64,000 bases of DNA. Source: an uncultured Alphaproteobacteria bacterium (GTDB lineage: Bacteria > Pseudomonadota > Alphaproteobacteria > Rs-D84). The stretch covers positions 62,001 to 126,000 of the forward strand of contig CASCZI010000003.1 in assembly GCA_949156565.1 (NCBI GenBank). The letters run 5' to 3'. How positions within the stretch are numbered: the first letter of the stretch is position 1; each line of letters opens with the position of its first letter. Position numbers and translations under genes: made by a program. The notes below the pieces were generated by a model. That model was not told the origin of the DNA. It was given only the letters and a program-made list of their open reading frames with translations, and searched no databases. This document shows, in pieces, positions 32,902 through 41,794 of the stretch.

Positions 32902-33780
32902 ATGCCCGCAAAGAAAAAAAATCAGGCACGTGAATGGTTTAATACTTTATTTTATGGGGCCTTGATTGCGATCGTATTTCGCAGTTTTTTATTAGAGCCA
33001 TTTAATATTCCATCCGGTTCAATGATTCCGACATTAAACGTGGGGGATCATATTTTCGTCGAAAAATGGGCGTATGGATATTCGCGTTATTCATTTCCAT
33101 TTGGATCATGGCATTTGTGGAATGGACGATTTTTTGCGACCGAACCAGATGTGGGTGATGTCATTGTTTTCCGTAACCCGATAAACGAAAACCTGGATTA
33201 TGTTAAACGGTTGATTGGACGTCCCGGTGATACGGTTCAAATGATAGATGGGCGTTTGTACATCAATGGTCAAATGGTCGAACGCAAAGATCCGCGTCCC
33301 TATATCGTGGCGACATTACCGAAATCAATTCGATCGGTTGGTTATTACAAAGACAATATTTCGATCAAGGGAAATAAAATCTGGATGGACAATGCGCCGG
33401 TTGAATTTAATTATACCATTGAATACAAAGACGATCGGTTTTGTCATATGTATCCGTCCGAATGCGGCGTGTTCCAAGTGACAGAATATACCGAAGTTTT
33501 ACCAAACGGCGTGGAACATAGCATTATTGAATATACCGACAATGCCATGTTTGATAACACCCCATTGGTGACGGTTCCCGATGGACATTATTTCTTTATG
33601 GGTGATAATCGCGATAACAGCGGGGATAGTCGCGCCGACATTGGTCCGGTTCCGCGGGATAATATATTGGGGCGTGTATGGTTTGTATGGTATTCGCACA
33701 ATTATCATTCGCCAATGGTTATGTTCTGGAACTGGGGGCATAAAATTCGTTGGGAACGGTTTGGTATGGGGATTAAGTAG
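32902..33780 (+). CDS. lepB: Signal peptidase I
   Basis: 292 residues. One N-terminal membrane segment, then catalytic Ser40 in NIPSGSMIPTL, Lys102 in DYVKRLIGRPGD, and the C-terminal GDNRDNSGDSR box E. It removes signal peptides of exported proteins at the periplasmic face. RNase III gene follows with overlapping stop/start, the common lepB-rnc operon. Confidence 0.95.
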   Translation: MPAKKKNQAREWFNTLFYGALIAIVFRSFLLEPFNIPSGSMIPTLNVGDHIFVEKWAYGYSRYSFPFGSWHLWNGRFFATEPDVGDVIVFRNPINENLDYVKRLIGRPGDTVQMIDGRLYINGQMVERKDPRPYIVATLPKSIRSVGYYKDNISIKGNKIWMDNAPVEFNYTIEYKDDRFCHMYPSECGVFQVTEYTEVLPNGVEHSIIEYTDNAMFDNTPLVTVPDGHYFFMGDNRDNSGDSRADIGPVPRDNILGRVWFVWYSHNYHSPMVMFWNWGHKIRWERFGMGIK

Positions 33781-34427
33781 TGAAAAAATTAAATTATGAA
33801 TTTAAGAATCCGGCACTGTTGGATTTGGCATTAACACAAAGTGGGGTTGATAATGCCCACAACAACGAACGTTTGGAATTTATTGGGGATCGTGTGTTGG
33901 GGTTGACCGTGGCATCATTGTTATATCACATGTTCCCCAACGAAGCCGAAGGGGAATTGGCCCGCCGGCATGCGGCATTGGTATCCACACAAACACTGGC
34001 GCGGGTGGCACGCGATTGGGATCTGGATGCATCTGTGCGGCATGGGCATATGACGGGTGGGCGCGCCGATCACATGTTGGCCGACGCGATGGAGGCGATA
34101 TTTGGTGCCATCTATCTGGATGGGGGATTTGATGCGGCATCGGGTATTATTGTGTCGGTTTGGCATGATTTGGCGGCCGCAGCGATTCAACCACCCAAAG
34201 ATTACAAGACCGCGTTACAGGAATATGTCCAAAAACATGGTCATGGCACGTTGCCGGTTTATCGATTTGAAAATCCAACGGGTGCGTCGCACAATCCGAT
34301 GTTTCATGTGACGGTTACGGCAATGGGGAAAAATGCGACCGGTACCGGGCCATCAAAAAAGGCCGCCAGTATGGCCGCCGCCGAAGAAATGCTAAAAATT
34401 CTTGCAATTTCGGACATTGATGGTTAA
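33780..34427 (+). CDS. rnc: Ribonuclease III
   Basis: 215 residues with GTG start overlapping the lepB stop (TAGTG). Signature NNERLEFIGDRVLGLTVA, second acidic motif LADAMEAIFGAIYLDGG, and a double-stranded RNA-binding domain in the last 70 residues (TALQEYVQKHGHGTLPVYRF ... GPSKKAASMAAAEEML). Processes rRNA precursors and structured RNAs. Confidence 0.95.
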   Translation: MKKLNYEFKNPALLDLALTQSGVDNAHNNERLEFIGDRVLGLTVASLLYHMFPNEAEGELARRHAALVSTQTLARVARDWDLDASVRHGHMTGGRADHMLADAMEAIFGAIYLDGGFDAASGIIVSVWHDLAAAAIQPPKDYKTALQEYVQKHGHGTLPVYRFENPTGASHNPMFHVTVTAMGKNATGTGPSKKAASMAAAEEMLKILAISDIDG

Positions 34428-34461
34428 TATCTGGATAGACTTTATTTCTAAGGGATAAGAT

Positions 34462-34770
34462 ATGTTTTCGATTTTATTGGTTTTGTTGATTATTGTGTCT
34501 GTATTTATGACCGGTATTATTTTATTACAAAAATCAGAGGGCAGTGGTATGTCCGGTTCATCGGCGGCATCGATGTTTGGGGGGGCGTTGACCGGGGCGG
34601 CCGCGGGGAATTTTTTAACGAAATTGACCGCATGGCTGGCAACGATATTTTTTGTTTTATGTGCGGCATTGGCATTGGTTGCATCAAAAATGGATTTGCA
34701 ATCTCAGCAAAGTGATCTGCGCCAGGAAATAATTATCCAAGAAAATGCCGTTGCAACGGAAAATGAATAA
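34462..34770 (+). CDS. secG: Preprotein translocase subunit SecG
   Basis: 102 residues, two membrane segments (LLVLLIIVSVFMTGIILLQK and WLATIFFVLCAALALVASKM) with the Gly/Ser loop EGSGMSGSSAASMFGG between, the SecG signature. Third gene of a lepB-rnc-secG export cluster; followed by a terminator. Confidence 0.92.
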   Translation: MFSILLVLLIIVSVFMTGIILLQKSEGSGMSGSSAASMFGGALTGAAAGNFLTKLTAWLATIFFVLCAALALVASKMDLQSQQSDLRQEIIIQENAVATENE

Positions 34771-34773
34771 AAA

Positions 34774-34795
34774 TCCCGCCATTTGGCGGGTTTTT
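34774..34795 (+). terminator. Terminator after secG
   Basis: CCCGCC/GGCGGG stem, loop ATTT, five T's. Confidence 0.85.
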
Positions 34796-34910
34796 AAATG
34801 GATAGTGCTTGGGGTGGGGGAACAATCGTTGGGATTTTATCACTGGCGTTGATAAAAAGTTTTATGATATAATTTTTTTCTGGGTATTTATTGATGGGGA
34901 ATGAAACAAG

Positions 34911-36674
34911 ATGCGCGCCAAAAAATCGACAAATATATCTGATATAAAAAAACCATCGTTGCGTGCGCGATTGGTGATGTGGGTGATTAACCTGGGGCTG
35001 GTGACGGTGGCGGTGGCCGCCGGGTACGTATTGGTTGTATTTTTACAGATGCCATCACTGGACGCAATTTTGCATGAAACGCGACCGGCGGCGATAACAT
35101 TTCTGGATCGCGATGGTCATGAAATCCGCAGTGCAAACCGCATTATGGGGGCGCCGGTTTCCGTAGAAACGTTACCCCCCCATGTATGGCAGGCGATTGT
35201 TGCCATCGAAGATCGACGTTTTTTCCAACATGGGCCCATCGATGCACGGGGGATTATTCGGGCGATGGCGTCCAATATGGTCCATGGACGTATGGCCGCC
35301 GGGGGATCGTCGATCACACAACAAACGGCGAAAAATATATTTTTATCGCGTGAAAAAAAGATATCACGCAAGATTCAGGAATTAATCCTGTCATATTGGT
35401 TGGAAAACCGTTTTGATAAAAATCAGGTCCTGGATTTATACATGAACCGTGTTTCATTGGTGGGTGGAATGCGGGGGATTGATGCCGCATCGCGTGCCTT
35501 GTTCCAAACGCCGGCGCGGGAAATGAACCTGGCCCAGGCGGCCCAAATTGCCGCCATGTTAAAAGCGCCCACAACGTACAGTCCGTTAAAGAATCCAAAT
35601 CGCAATATCGCCCGGGCGCGCGTTGTTTTAACCGAAATGGTACGCCAAGGATACGTGACATTGGACGCGGCACGGACGGCGGCGCGTGCATTGGGGCCGG
35701 CCAACCCGGTGCCCGACACAAATATCTATCGGTATTGGACCGATTTTGTTCTGGACGAGGTACGATCACGTATTGGTGATTTTGATTCTGATTTGTTTGT
35801 GTACACCACGCTGGATCGGGGGTTACAAGAACGGGTGGCGGAAACATTATCATTAAAATCAGGTGTGCACCAAGGGGCGGTTGTTGCCATGACACCGGGG
35901 GGGGCAATTCGGGCAATGGCGGGCGGTGCCGATTATCAAACCAGCCAGTTTAATCGCGCATTGGCATTACGCCAACCCGGAAGCAGTTTTAAACCGGTTG
36001 TTTACTTGGTCGCGCTAGAAAATGGATTAACACCGCAATCATATGTGAATGATTCGCCATTTGCGGTGGGGGATTACAATCCGAAAAATTATAATGAAAA
36101 GTATTATGGGGACATTACATTGGCAACGGCATTTGCAAAAAGTGTTAATTCTGTGCCATTGAAATTGACCCATGAATATGGAATTGATGCGGTATTGGAT
36201 ATGGCGGCCCGGTTGGGTGTGGGAAATCGATTGCGTCGGGAATATTCCACCGTTCTGGGGGCATCAGAAATGAGTTTATTGGATCTGACGAATATTTATG
36301 CCGTTATTTGGAATGATGGTCAATCGGTTCGTCCATATTCAATAACCACAATTACAACCCCCGCCGGCAATATATTGTATCAACGCAATCCATCCGATCC
36401 GATCCAGGTATTATCGCCATCAACGGTACAACATATGACAGAATTGTTGTCGGATGTGGTTCGATCGGGGGGGACAGGCCGCCGGGCCGCCGGGCCACAT
36501 GTGATGGGGGGCAAGACCGGAACCAGTAATGGTAACCGTGACGCATGGTTTATTGGACGGGCCCGTGAATGGGTTGTGGGGGTTTGGATGGGAAATGACA
36601 ATTTTACCCCCATGAATTCCAAAATAACGGGTGGAACGGTGCCGGCGGAAATTTTCCGGGATATTGTAAAGTGA
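34911..36674 (+). CDS. Class A penicillin-binding protein (PBP1-type)
   Basis: 587 residues, short for the class. One membrane helix (residues 22-46), glycosyltransferase 51 domain with catalytic Glu100 in VAIEDRRFF and the GGSSITQQTAKN motif, then a transpeptidase with SSFK (Ser358, Lys361), SVNS as SxN, and KTGTS. It polymerises and crosslinks peptidoglycan in the periplasm. TATAAT at about 34867-34872 is a likely -10. The lack of extra C-terminal or OB domains explains the length. Confidence 0.92.
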   Translation: MRAKKSTNISDIKKPSLRARLVMWVINLGLVTVAVAAGYVLVVFLQMPSLDAILHETRPAAITFLDRDGHEIRSANRIMGAPVSVETLPPHVWQAIVAIEDRRFFQHGPIDARGIIRAMASNMVHGRMAAGGSSITQQTAKNIFLSREKKISRKIQELILSYWLENRFDKNQVLDLYMNRVSLVGGMRGIDAASRALFQTPAREMNLAQAAQIAAMLKAPTTYSPLKNPNRNIARARVVLTEMVRQGYVTLDAARTAARALGPANPVPDTNIYRYWTDFVLDEVRSRIGDFDSDLFVYTTLDRGLQERVAETLSLKSGVHQGAVVAMTPGGAIRAMAGGADYQTSQFNRALALRQPGSSFKPVVYLVALENGLTPQSYVNDSPFAVGDYNPKNYNEKYYGDITLATAFAKSVNSVPLKLTHEYGIDAVLDMAARLGVGNRLRREYSTVLGASEMSLLDLTNIYAVIWNDGQSVRPYSITTITTPAGNILYQRNPSDPIQVLSPSTVQHMTELLSDVVRSGGTGRRAAGPHVMGGKTGTSNGNRDAWFIGRAREWVVGVWMGNDNFTPMNSKITGGTVPAEIFRDIVK

Positions 36675-36686
36675 TCTTTTTTGGCC

Positions 36687-36715
36687 TTTGAAGGCCCCAT
36701 AAATTGTGTTATAAT
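36687..36715 (+). promoter_or_regulatory. Promoter of the following outer-membrane-like gene
   Basis: TTGAAG at 36688-36693, 16-base spacer, TATAAT at 36710-36715, only 7 bases before the ATG at 36723, so the transcript should be leaderless or nearly so. The -35 overlaps a GGCCTTTGAAGGCC palindrome. Confidence 0.55.
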
Positions 36716-36722
36716 GCAAAAC

Positions 36723-37691
36723 ATGAAAAGAAAAATTATATCTTTGGTTTCGGTTTTATTGTGTTTGGGGGCCATGCCGGCGCATGCCAATTGGCAATAC
36801 GGTGGCGATTTTATTCGCACCGGATGGTATGTTGATGATGGATCCCGTTTTACGATATCTATCCGTGCGGGTGGATCGTATGGATTTGGCGGGATTTCAA
36901 ATGAAATTGGATCATTAACATCGGAATATTACTATAACCCCGTCAATGGCGTGGTTGTTTCGTATGGGTATTATTTATCATGCAAGGAAAGTGGGGATTG
37001 CGACCCATCGGCATTTGAACCGGCGGGGGTCGGGGATATCGCCGAATTAAAAGCGTCCAAGGATTATTCGGCCTTTGCCTTTGCCGCCGGGACCAGTGTG
37101 GGTTGGACCATTCCCAATTCCCCCCAGTGGCGTTTGGAATTAGGATGGGATCATATTACCGAAACCGAGTATAATGCATCCCCCATGTTTGACGGCGATT
37201 TAACGTTAAGCAGTGGTATGGTTGCCAATGTGCAATCGGGTGGTGTTAATTCCAAGGTTTCGGCCGACATCATCAGTGCGATGGCATTTTATGATTTCTT
37301 TGATGGATTGCAAAAACCATTACGCCAGGTTATTCCCTATGTCGGGTTTGGTATTGGATATGCCGACGTAAAAACGGTGTTAAATCTGACGGATTTGTAT
37401 GGGGATTTGTCGTTGGCGGTTGATTTACAAGATTATGGTAAAATGGGCGATTATGTTCTGGAATTTTACACATCGGAAAAAGATAACGACAATATTGCCG
37501 GTGTTTTGGCGGCGGGGATTTCATATGGCATCACAGAATCAATGTTTTTTGATTTGGGGGCGCGTTTGATGTATGTTCCCAATATCAAATGGGATCTTAG
37601 CAGTGAAGACGGTGAACGTACCCGTGATTGGTTCCGTGTTAAAAATATGTTCTGGGCCAATATTATGTTGGGAATTCGTGTTGAGTTTTAA
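36723..37691 (+). CDS. Outer-membrane beta-barrel-like protein
   Basis: 322 residues from ATG 36723; this start gives a clean signal peptide (MKRKIISLVSVLLCLGAMPA then HA-N cleavage). Aromatic and Gly alternation (FTISIRAGGSYGFGGISNEI, FAAGTSVGWTIP), a conserved-looking QVIPYVGFGIGYADVKTVL strand and a terminal NIMLGIRVEF ending in Phe suggest an 8-12-stranded barrel of the OmpA/porin-like superfamily. Ligand unknown. Convergent with the next gene over a shared terminator. Confidence 0.7.
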   Translation: MKRKIISLVSVLLCLGAMPAHANWQYGGDFIRTGWYVDDGSRFTISIRAGGSYGFGGISNEIGSLTSEYYYNPVNGVVVSYGYYLSCKESGDCDPSAFEPAGVGDIAELKASKDYSAFAFAAGTSVGWTIPNSPQWRLELGWDHITETEYNASPMFDGDLTLSSGMVANVQSGGVNSKVSADIISAMAFYDFFDGLQKPLRQVIPYVGFGIGYADVKTVLNLTDLYGDLSLAVDLQDYGKMGDYVLEFYTSEKDNDNIAGVLAAGISYGITESMFFDLGARLMYVPNIKWDLSSEDGERTRDWFRVKNMFWANIMLGIRVEF

Positions 37692-37693
37692 GC

Positions 37694-37719
37694 GGGTGCC
37701 GCATGGCACCCTTTTTTTT
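37694..37719 (+). terminator. Terminator
   Basis: GGGTGCC/GGCACCC stem, loop GCAT, eight T's; ends the outer-membrane-like gene. Confidence 0.85.
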
Positions 37720-38368
37720 ATTGTTTATATGAACACGCACTGGGGTTTTCGAAATGCCCATTGCCATATTGATCGGAAAATGTTTTAATATAACATTGGG
37801 TGATATTTGTTGCGCCATCATTTGATGACCCCGGCGTGGGACACGGTTTACAATTTGCCGATGTTGTTGGGCCATAATAACCGGCGATGCATTTATATTC
37901 TTCGGATTCATTGCATTTCCCGCTACAGCTGCATGCGCGGACAATACGTTTCATGGTGCCGGTGGCGACGGTGGTCCATCCACTTGTGGTGCAGTTTTTA
38001 CACGGCGTACAACACAATGCACATGCGGCAGATTCTATAAATTCCCCATTGCATTCGCAAAAGCGATAGTACAGACAAGATTGTTGGGCGGAATGGTTAA
38101 GACTTTTGTCATAATTTATCCCAGCAGAAGAGAAATACCGATTACAATTACGGTGTTGATCGGGCAGTGATGCCGACGGGAAATATCTTTCACATTGGGT
38201 GTCCCACCATAGGCTAAGCTCGCTGTCACTTAAATATCCATGCAAATTCATATAGGCATCGTACATTTGGTTATATGCCGAACATGATTCTGCATCGGGC
38301 CATTGGGCATGTGCCGTCCCAAACATAAGTGTTATCAACATAAATGTCGAAATCGGTTTTACACGCAT
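37718..38368 (-). CDS. Cys-rich secreted protein (GCC2/ephrin-receptor-like repeats)
   Basis: 216 residues with signal peptide (PISTFMLITLMFGTAHA). About 20 cysteines arranged in small modules such as CCTPCKNC and CIAGYYGPTTSANCKPCP followed by DGATNITQCY, which looks like the Cys modules of GCC2/GCC3 or ephrin-receptor-like domains. All cysteines would be periplasmic or extracellular, so Dsb-dependent folding is expected (see the DsbA-like gene at 62728). Related in style to the protein at 60230. Function unknown. Confidence 0.65.
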   Translation of the reverse strand: MRVKPISTFMLITLMFGTAHAQWPDAESCSAYNQMYDAYMNLHGYLSDSELSLWWDTQCERYFPSASLPDQHRNCNRYFSSAGINYDKSLNHSAQQSCLYYRFCECNGEFIESAACALCCTPCKNCTTSGWTTVATGTMKRIVRACSCSGKCNESEEYKCIAGYYGPTTSANCKPCPTPGSSNDGATNITQCYIKTFSDQYGNGHFENPSACSYKQ

Positions 38369-38395
38369 TATTGTTCCCCCACCTTGATTTTAATT

Positions 38396-38421
38396 AAAAA
38401 ACCGCCACAGACTATTGGCGG
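38396..38421 (-). terminator. Minus-strand terminator
   Basis: CCGCC/GGCGG stem with loop AATAGTCTGT followed on the minus strand by six T's. It could end the transcript of the hydrolase gene at 38711-39808 or of an RNA from the intervening spacer. Confidence 0.6.
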
Positions 38422-38710
38422 CCGGGGATTAGAAAAATCATACTTAACAATGATCATGACGATTTTCACGCGTTGCGTTATTTTATATATCGCCATATCC
38501 CCGGCCGAATGATGAATTGGTCGGGTTTTTAAGGGGGCGCAAAAAAATTTGCGCCTGTTAAGTACGGGATTTTCTAGGTCCCAAAGCCGACATTGTGTCA
38601 GTTTCAGGAATTAGTATAACGTACAGGCCAAATAAAAATCAACCCGAAAACATAAAATATAAATACTTAATCCCCACAAGTTGTATTTTGCGGTTATGGT
38701 GGGGAATTAA
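38400..38710. other. Structured spacer, possible noncoding RNA
   Basis: No gene. GGCCGGGGAT (38420-38429) pairs with ATCCCCGGCC (38497-38506). The same right arm can instead pair, as CCCGGCC, with GGTCGGG (38519-38525) before five T's, giving a plus-strand terminator. Another hairpin GGCGCAAA/TTTGCGCC lies at about 38536-38554. Two mutually exclusive structures suggest a regulatory RNA or leader, but no plus-strand gene follows. Confidence 0.45.
38500..38530 (+). terminator. Possible plus-strand terminator (alternative fold)
   Basis: CCCGGCC/GGTCGGG (one G-T pair) followed by TTTTT at 38526-38530; excludes the long GGCCGGGGAT pairing. Confidence 0.45.
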
Positions 38711-39808
38711 TTAATCAATCGTGACAGACACCACGGTTTCTGATTTGGTGGTATCCAATGGATGTGATTGATATTTGACGCCTGCAAAATCAATCTTATC
38801 CATGTCAATTTCCCGCAATACGCGGTTATACATGGTATGATAATAAATCTTGCGGTTGGTCAGATCGGTTGCAATCGTCCATTGGGTCGCCGATGGCATA
38901 TTATTTGGGGCCTGGTTCACCGGGAATTGGATTCCCAATGGCACGTCAAAGTTATTTAGAATGTGAAATGCCTGTAATACGGTGTCATATCCCGTTGCCT
39001 GGGGCAGGGAATACGATTGGAAAAACGTGGCGCGAACAAAACGTGACGGGGGCGTCATATCGCCGGGGATGCCCAAAAAGCCACTGCCGGTGCCAAATGC
39101 CGCCAATGTCACATCCCCCAGGGCGGTTTTCATTGTTTGGGGGCCCACTGTGCCGGGTGTTAAATTGACATAATTATTCAAATTTGTTGTCATCCATTCA
39201 AATCCCGGTGCATTGGTCAAAACGCCAACCTTGTTTTCGTAAAAATGGGGAATTCCATCAACGATTTCCAGGACGACTTCGCGACCGTTTGGTTCGACAA
39301 TGCGCCAATGAACGGTTGCGGCACGGGAATCAATATTGACAATTCGGACGTTATTGATGGCCCGTTTAACCTGGTCGATGGTTGAAAATTGCGACAGAAT
39401 CCATGACACGACCTGGAAATCTGCCAGGGTTTGGTCGTTATACGCGGGATCGTATTCAACGTATTGACCGTATGTTGGAAAATAGAACAGGGCGGCAGAC
39501 AGGCCGGCTTCGTTCGTGCCATCGATAACAAATTCGGGTTCTTCGACGCCCAATCCGACAAATCCAAAACGACTGGTAAATTCCAGACCACCCGCCGTTC
39601 CATCCGGCAGGAAAGATTTAACCGTATGAGCACGCGGGACGACGACATAGATGTTATTCATTTCTTCGCGTGACCAATCGATGGTGCGCGCCACAACCAA
39701 TGAATTATCCTTGGCCCGCAGGGTAATTCCCGTACATGCATTGGCCGGATCAACAAATCCCCCCAATGTCGCCATCAATGCGACAACAGATAAAGATAAA
39801 TGTTTCAT
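38711..39808 (-). CDS. Secreted choloylglycine hydrolase / penicillin V acylase family
   Basis: 365 residues from ATG 39808 (GGGGGGATTTT upstream), giving signal peptide MKHLSLSVVALMATLGGF... cut before the catalytic Cys (NA-CTGITLRA). Family residues visible: Arg and Asp in VARTIDW, Asn in LTNAPGFEW, Arg in PPSRFVRA. Ntn hydrolases of this group cut bile-salt amides, penicillin V or acyl-homoserine lactones; the periplasmic Gram-negative type often prefers penicillin V or AHLs. Substrate not decidable by reading. Confidence 0.9.
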   Translation of the reverse strand: MKHLSLSVVALMATLGGFVDPANACTGITLRAKDNSLVVARTIDWSREEMNNIYVVVPRAHTVKSFLPDGTAGGLEFTSRFGFVGLGVEEPEFVIDGTNEAGLSAALFYFPTYGQYVEYDPAYNDQTLADFQVVSWILSQFSTIDQVKRAINNVRIVNIDSRAATVHWRIVEPNGREVVLEIVDGIPHFYENKVGVLTNAPGFEWMTTNLNNYVNLTPGTVGPQTMKTALGDVTLAAFGTGSGFLGIPGDMTPPSRFVRATFFQSYSLPQATGYDTVLQAFHILNNFDVPLGIQFPVNQAPNNMPSATQWTIATDLTNRKIYYHTMYNRVLREIDMDKIDFAGVKYQSHPLDTTKSETVVSVTID

Positions 39809-39896
39809 AAAATCCCCCCGTTTGTTATTCGGGGATATTATAGGCATCACCCCCGGGGCATGACCATAAGAATGATGTCACGAAAGGAATGGATCT

Positions 39897-40436
39897 TTAT
39901 TTGCCGTTGTTTTCGAATTCGCGCATAATGCGTGTGATCGTATATTTAGATATGCCTGTTTTTCGGGATGTGGCGCAAACACTGTGTGTTTCGTCCATAA
40001 CACGTTGAACGATCATCTTTTCCGCCGCAGATATTAAACGTCTGGAACGGGTTTGGGATTTAACCGGTATAATTTTATATTTCTGGTTCAGATTGTATAA
40101 TACACTGATGGTGGTGCTGTTTTCTTGGGCGATAATTTCAAATGCCGCACGGGCATGGGGAAATTCAATGGGATTTTCCGACATCAATAATCGTGCGCGA
40201 TTTAACATTTCGGAAACTTTTTCCGGGGTAAATACCTGTTTGGGGCGGATGGTCAACAAATGGTATTTTTGATTCCATCGACGAATATCTTGTTCGTTGA
40301 CGTTGTATTTTTGACTGGCACGGGTGATGCCATTATTAATGGCGTATGTGATGATTTCTTGCTTTTCTTTACTGCTGCGAATCATCAATTTCTTACGCGT
40401 ATCTGGTTTTGTATTTGATTTGTCTGATGTAACCAT
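39897..40436 (-). CDS. HTH DNA-binding protein, unassigned
   Basis: 179 residues from ATG 40436. Lys/Arg-rich N-terminus then two HTH-like regions: KQEIITYAINNGITRASQKY (transposase- or homeodomain-like) and a C-terminal SVCATSRKTGISKYTITRIM. The TATCAT -10 box lies 6 bases before the ATG, so the mRNA is probably leaderless, which supports this start over upstream in-frame ATGs inside the neighbouring gene. Target unknown; possibly derived from a transposase-type HTH. Confidence 0.6.
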   Translation of the reverse strand: MVTSDKSNTKPDTRKKLMIRSSKEKQEIITYAINNGITRASQKYNVNEQDIRRWNQKYHLLTIRPKQVFTPEKVSEMLNRARLLMSENPIEFPHARAAFEIIAQENSTTISVLYNLNQKYKIIPVKSQTRSRRLISAAEKMIVQRVMDETHSVCATSRKTGISKYTITRIMREFENNGK

Positions 40437-40467
40437 GTGATTATGATACCATAATAATGTTAATGAT

Positions 40468-41490
40468 TCAATCCTGGGGCGATGTTTTTCGACGCGCATA
40501 TGTCCCAGAAATAATTCCAGATAAAACAAAAACACCCGCCGTGATCATTAAAATATTGATTATTTCGCGCAGGCGATTGGTATAAATATATCGAACAAAC
40601 CATGCCTCTAAATACTCGCGTTTGGGACCGGAAAATTCAACATATCGGGGTTCCAGAGCCTTGATTCCATTTTTACCCATTTCCAAATGAATATATCCGT
40701 ATTTGTTTAAATCGGTAAAGCGTGGCGTTTGACCCGATGACGGTGTGGTGTACATCGGAATGCCGGCGAATGTATCGGCCGAAAAATAATGAACGTGTCC
40801 AAAAATCAAGGCATCGATTTTGTGATTGCGAATAATAGATTTAAATTTCGCCGCGTCTGTGTCGGACATCCGATGTTCTTCGGCGCCCGCTACATTTTTG
40901 GGTGGCATATGACCAAAAATGATACAGTTGCGAAACAATGGTCGGATAAATTCCAATGTTTCGGCCAGCCATTCAAATTGTATTTCAGAAATTTTATCGG
41001 ATGAATCCATTGCGATAAATAATGTGTTTCCATATCCAAACCAATAATATGTTTGACCAACAACAGCCTGGTAGTATCGTTTATCAATATTTTTGCGTTT
41101 TTCAACATCATGGTTGCCCGGGATCATATAAAATGGTATGCCATTTAAATGACGACCCATTTCATGAAACATCCAATAAAAATTGGCCGGACGTCGGTCC
41201 GACACCAAATCCCCAAGATACATAATAAATTCTGGATTTTTATCCGATGCCTGGGCCGCATCTATAATCCGTTCAATAACACGATTATGTGAACCGGTAT
41301 CTGACATAATGGCCAGATTAAATTCGGTGGCGTTATCGTTTAAGAAATGTGATGCCGGTGGCAACATATTTTGGGCCGGACGTATAGATTCTTCGCCGAA
41401 ATAGGTATGCGTCACAAATAAACAAAATGCAATTGTAATCACGGTGATCGCAACCAAATAGAAAATTTTCGATAAACGGTTAATATGCAT
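40468..41490 (-). CDS. Membrane-anchored calcineurin-like phosphoesterase
   Basis: 340 residues. N-terminal membrane helix (FYLVAITVITIAFCLFVTHT), then the metallophosphoesterase motifs AIMSDTGSH, YLGDLVSD, PGNHDVE, FGHMPP and FGHVHYF in order, and a second membrane helix near the C-terminus (INILMITAGVFVLSGIISGT). Active site faces the periplasm by topology. Substrate unknown. Confidence 0.88.
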   Translation of the reverse strand: MHINRLSKIFYLVAITVITIAFCLFVTHTYFGEESIRPAQNMLPPASHFLNDNATEFNLAIMSDTGSHNRVIERIIDAAQASDKNPEFIMYLGDLVSDRRPANFYWMFHEMGRHLNGIPFYMIPGNHDVEKRKNIDKRYYQAVVGQTYYWFGYGNTLFIAMDSSDKISEIQFEWLAETLEFIRPLFRNCIIFGHMPPKNVAGAEEHRMSDTDAAKFKSIIRNHKIDALIFGHVHYFSADTFAGIPMYTTPSSGQTPRFTDLNKYGYIHLEMGKNGIKALEPRYVEFSGPKREYLEAWFVRYIYTNRLREIINILMITAGVFVLSGIISGTYARRKTSPQD

Positions 41491-41686
41491 GTTATTGAGC
41501 CTTTGGGTTATTATTGCTTCATTTTAAAGGATAATAAGATTACTGTCCATAGGGATTGAAAAAAATATGGGTTGATTTTTTAAAAAATTTATATACAGGG
41601 AAAACGTGACGGTTCGATTGCGCGGATGTCTATTCCACCGACTTATTGTCGATCCAGGTTGGTTCGCATCTCATTACCCCGGGACC

Positions 41687-41713
41687 AAAAATTAAACCCG
41701 CCAATGACGGGTT
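41687..41713 (-). terminator. Terminator of tRNA-Gln
   Basis: AACCCG/CGGGTT stem with loop TCATTGG on the minus strand, followed by TAATTTTT, 8 bases after the tRNA end. Confidence 0.7.
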
Positions 41714-41720
41714 AAATTCT

Positions 41721-41794
41721 TGGTTGGGGCAGCTGGATTCGAACCAACACTGAATGAGTCAGAGTCATTAGTTCTGCCATTAAACTATGCCCCA
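41721..41794 (-). tRNA. tRNA-Gln (anticodon CTG)
   Basis: 74 bases with encoded CCA. Minus strand begins TGGGGCATAGTTTAATGGC, anticodon stem AATGA/TCATT with loop CTCTGAC (anticodon CTG), T-arm GGTTCGAATCC, end TGCCCCAACCA. All stems pair. Confidence 0.95.
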
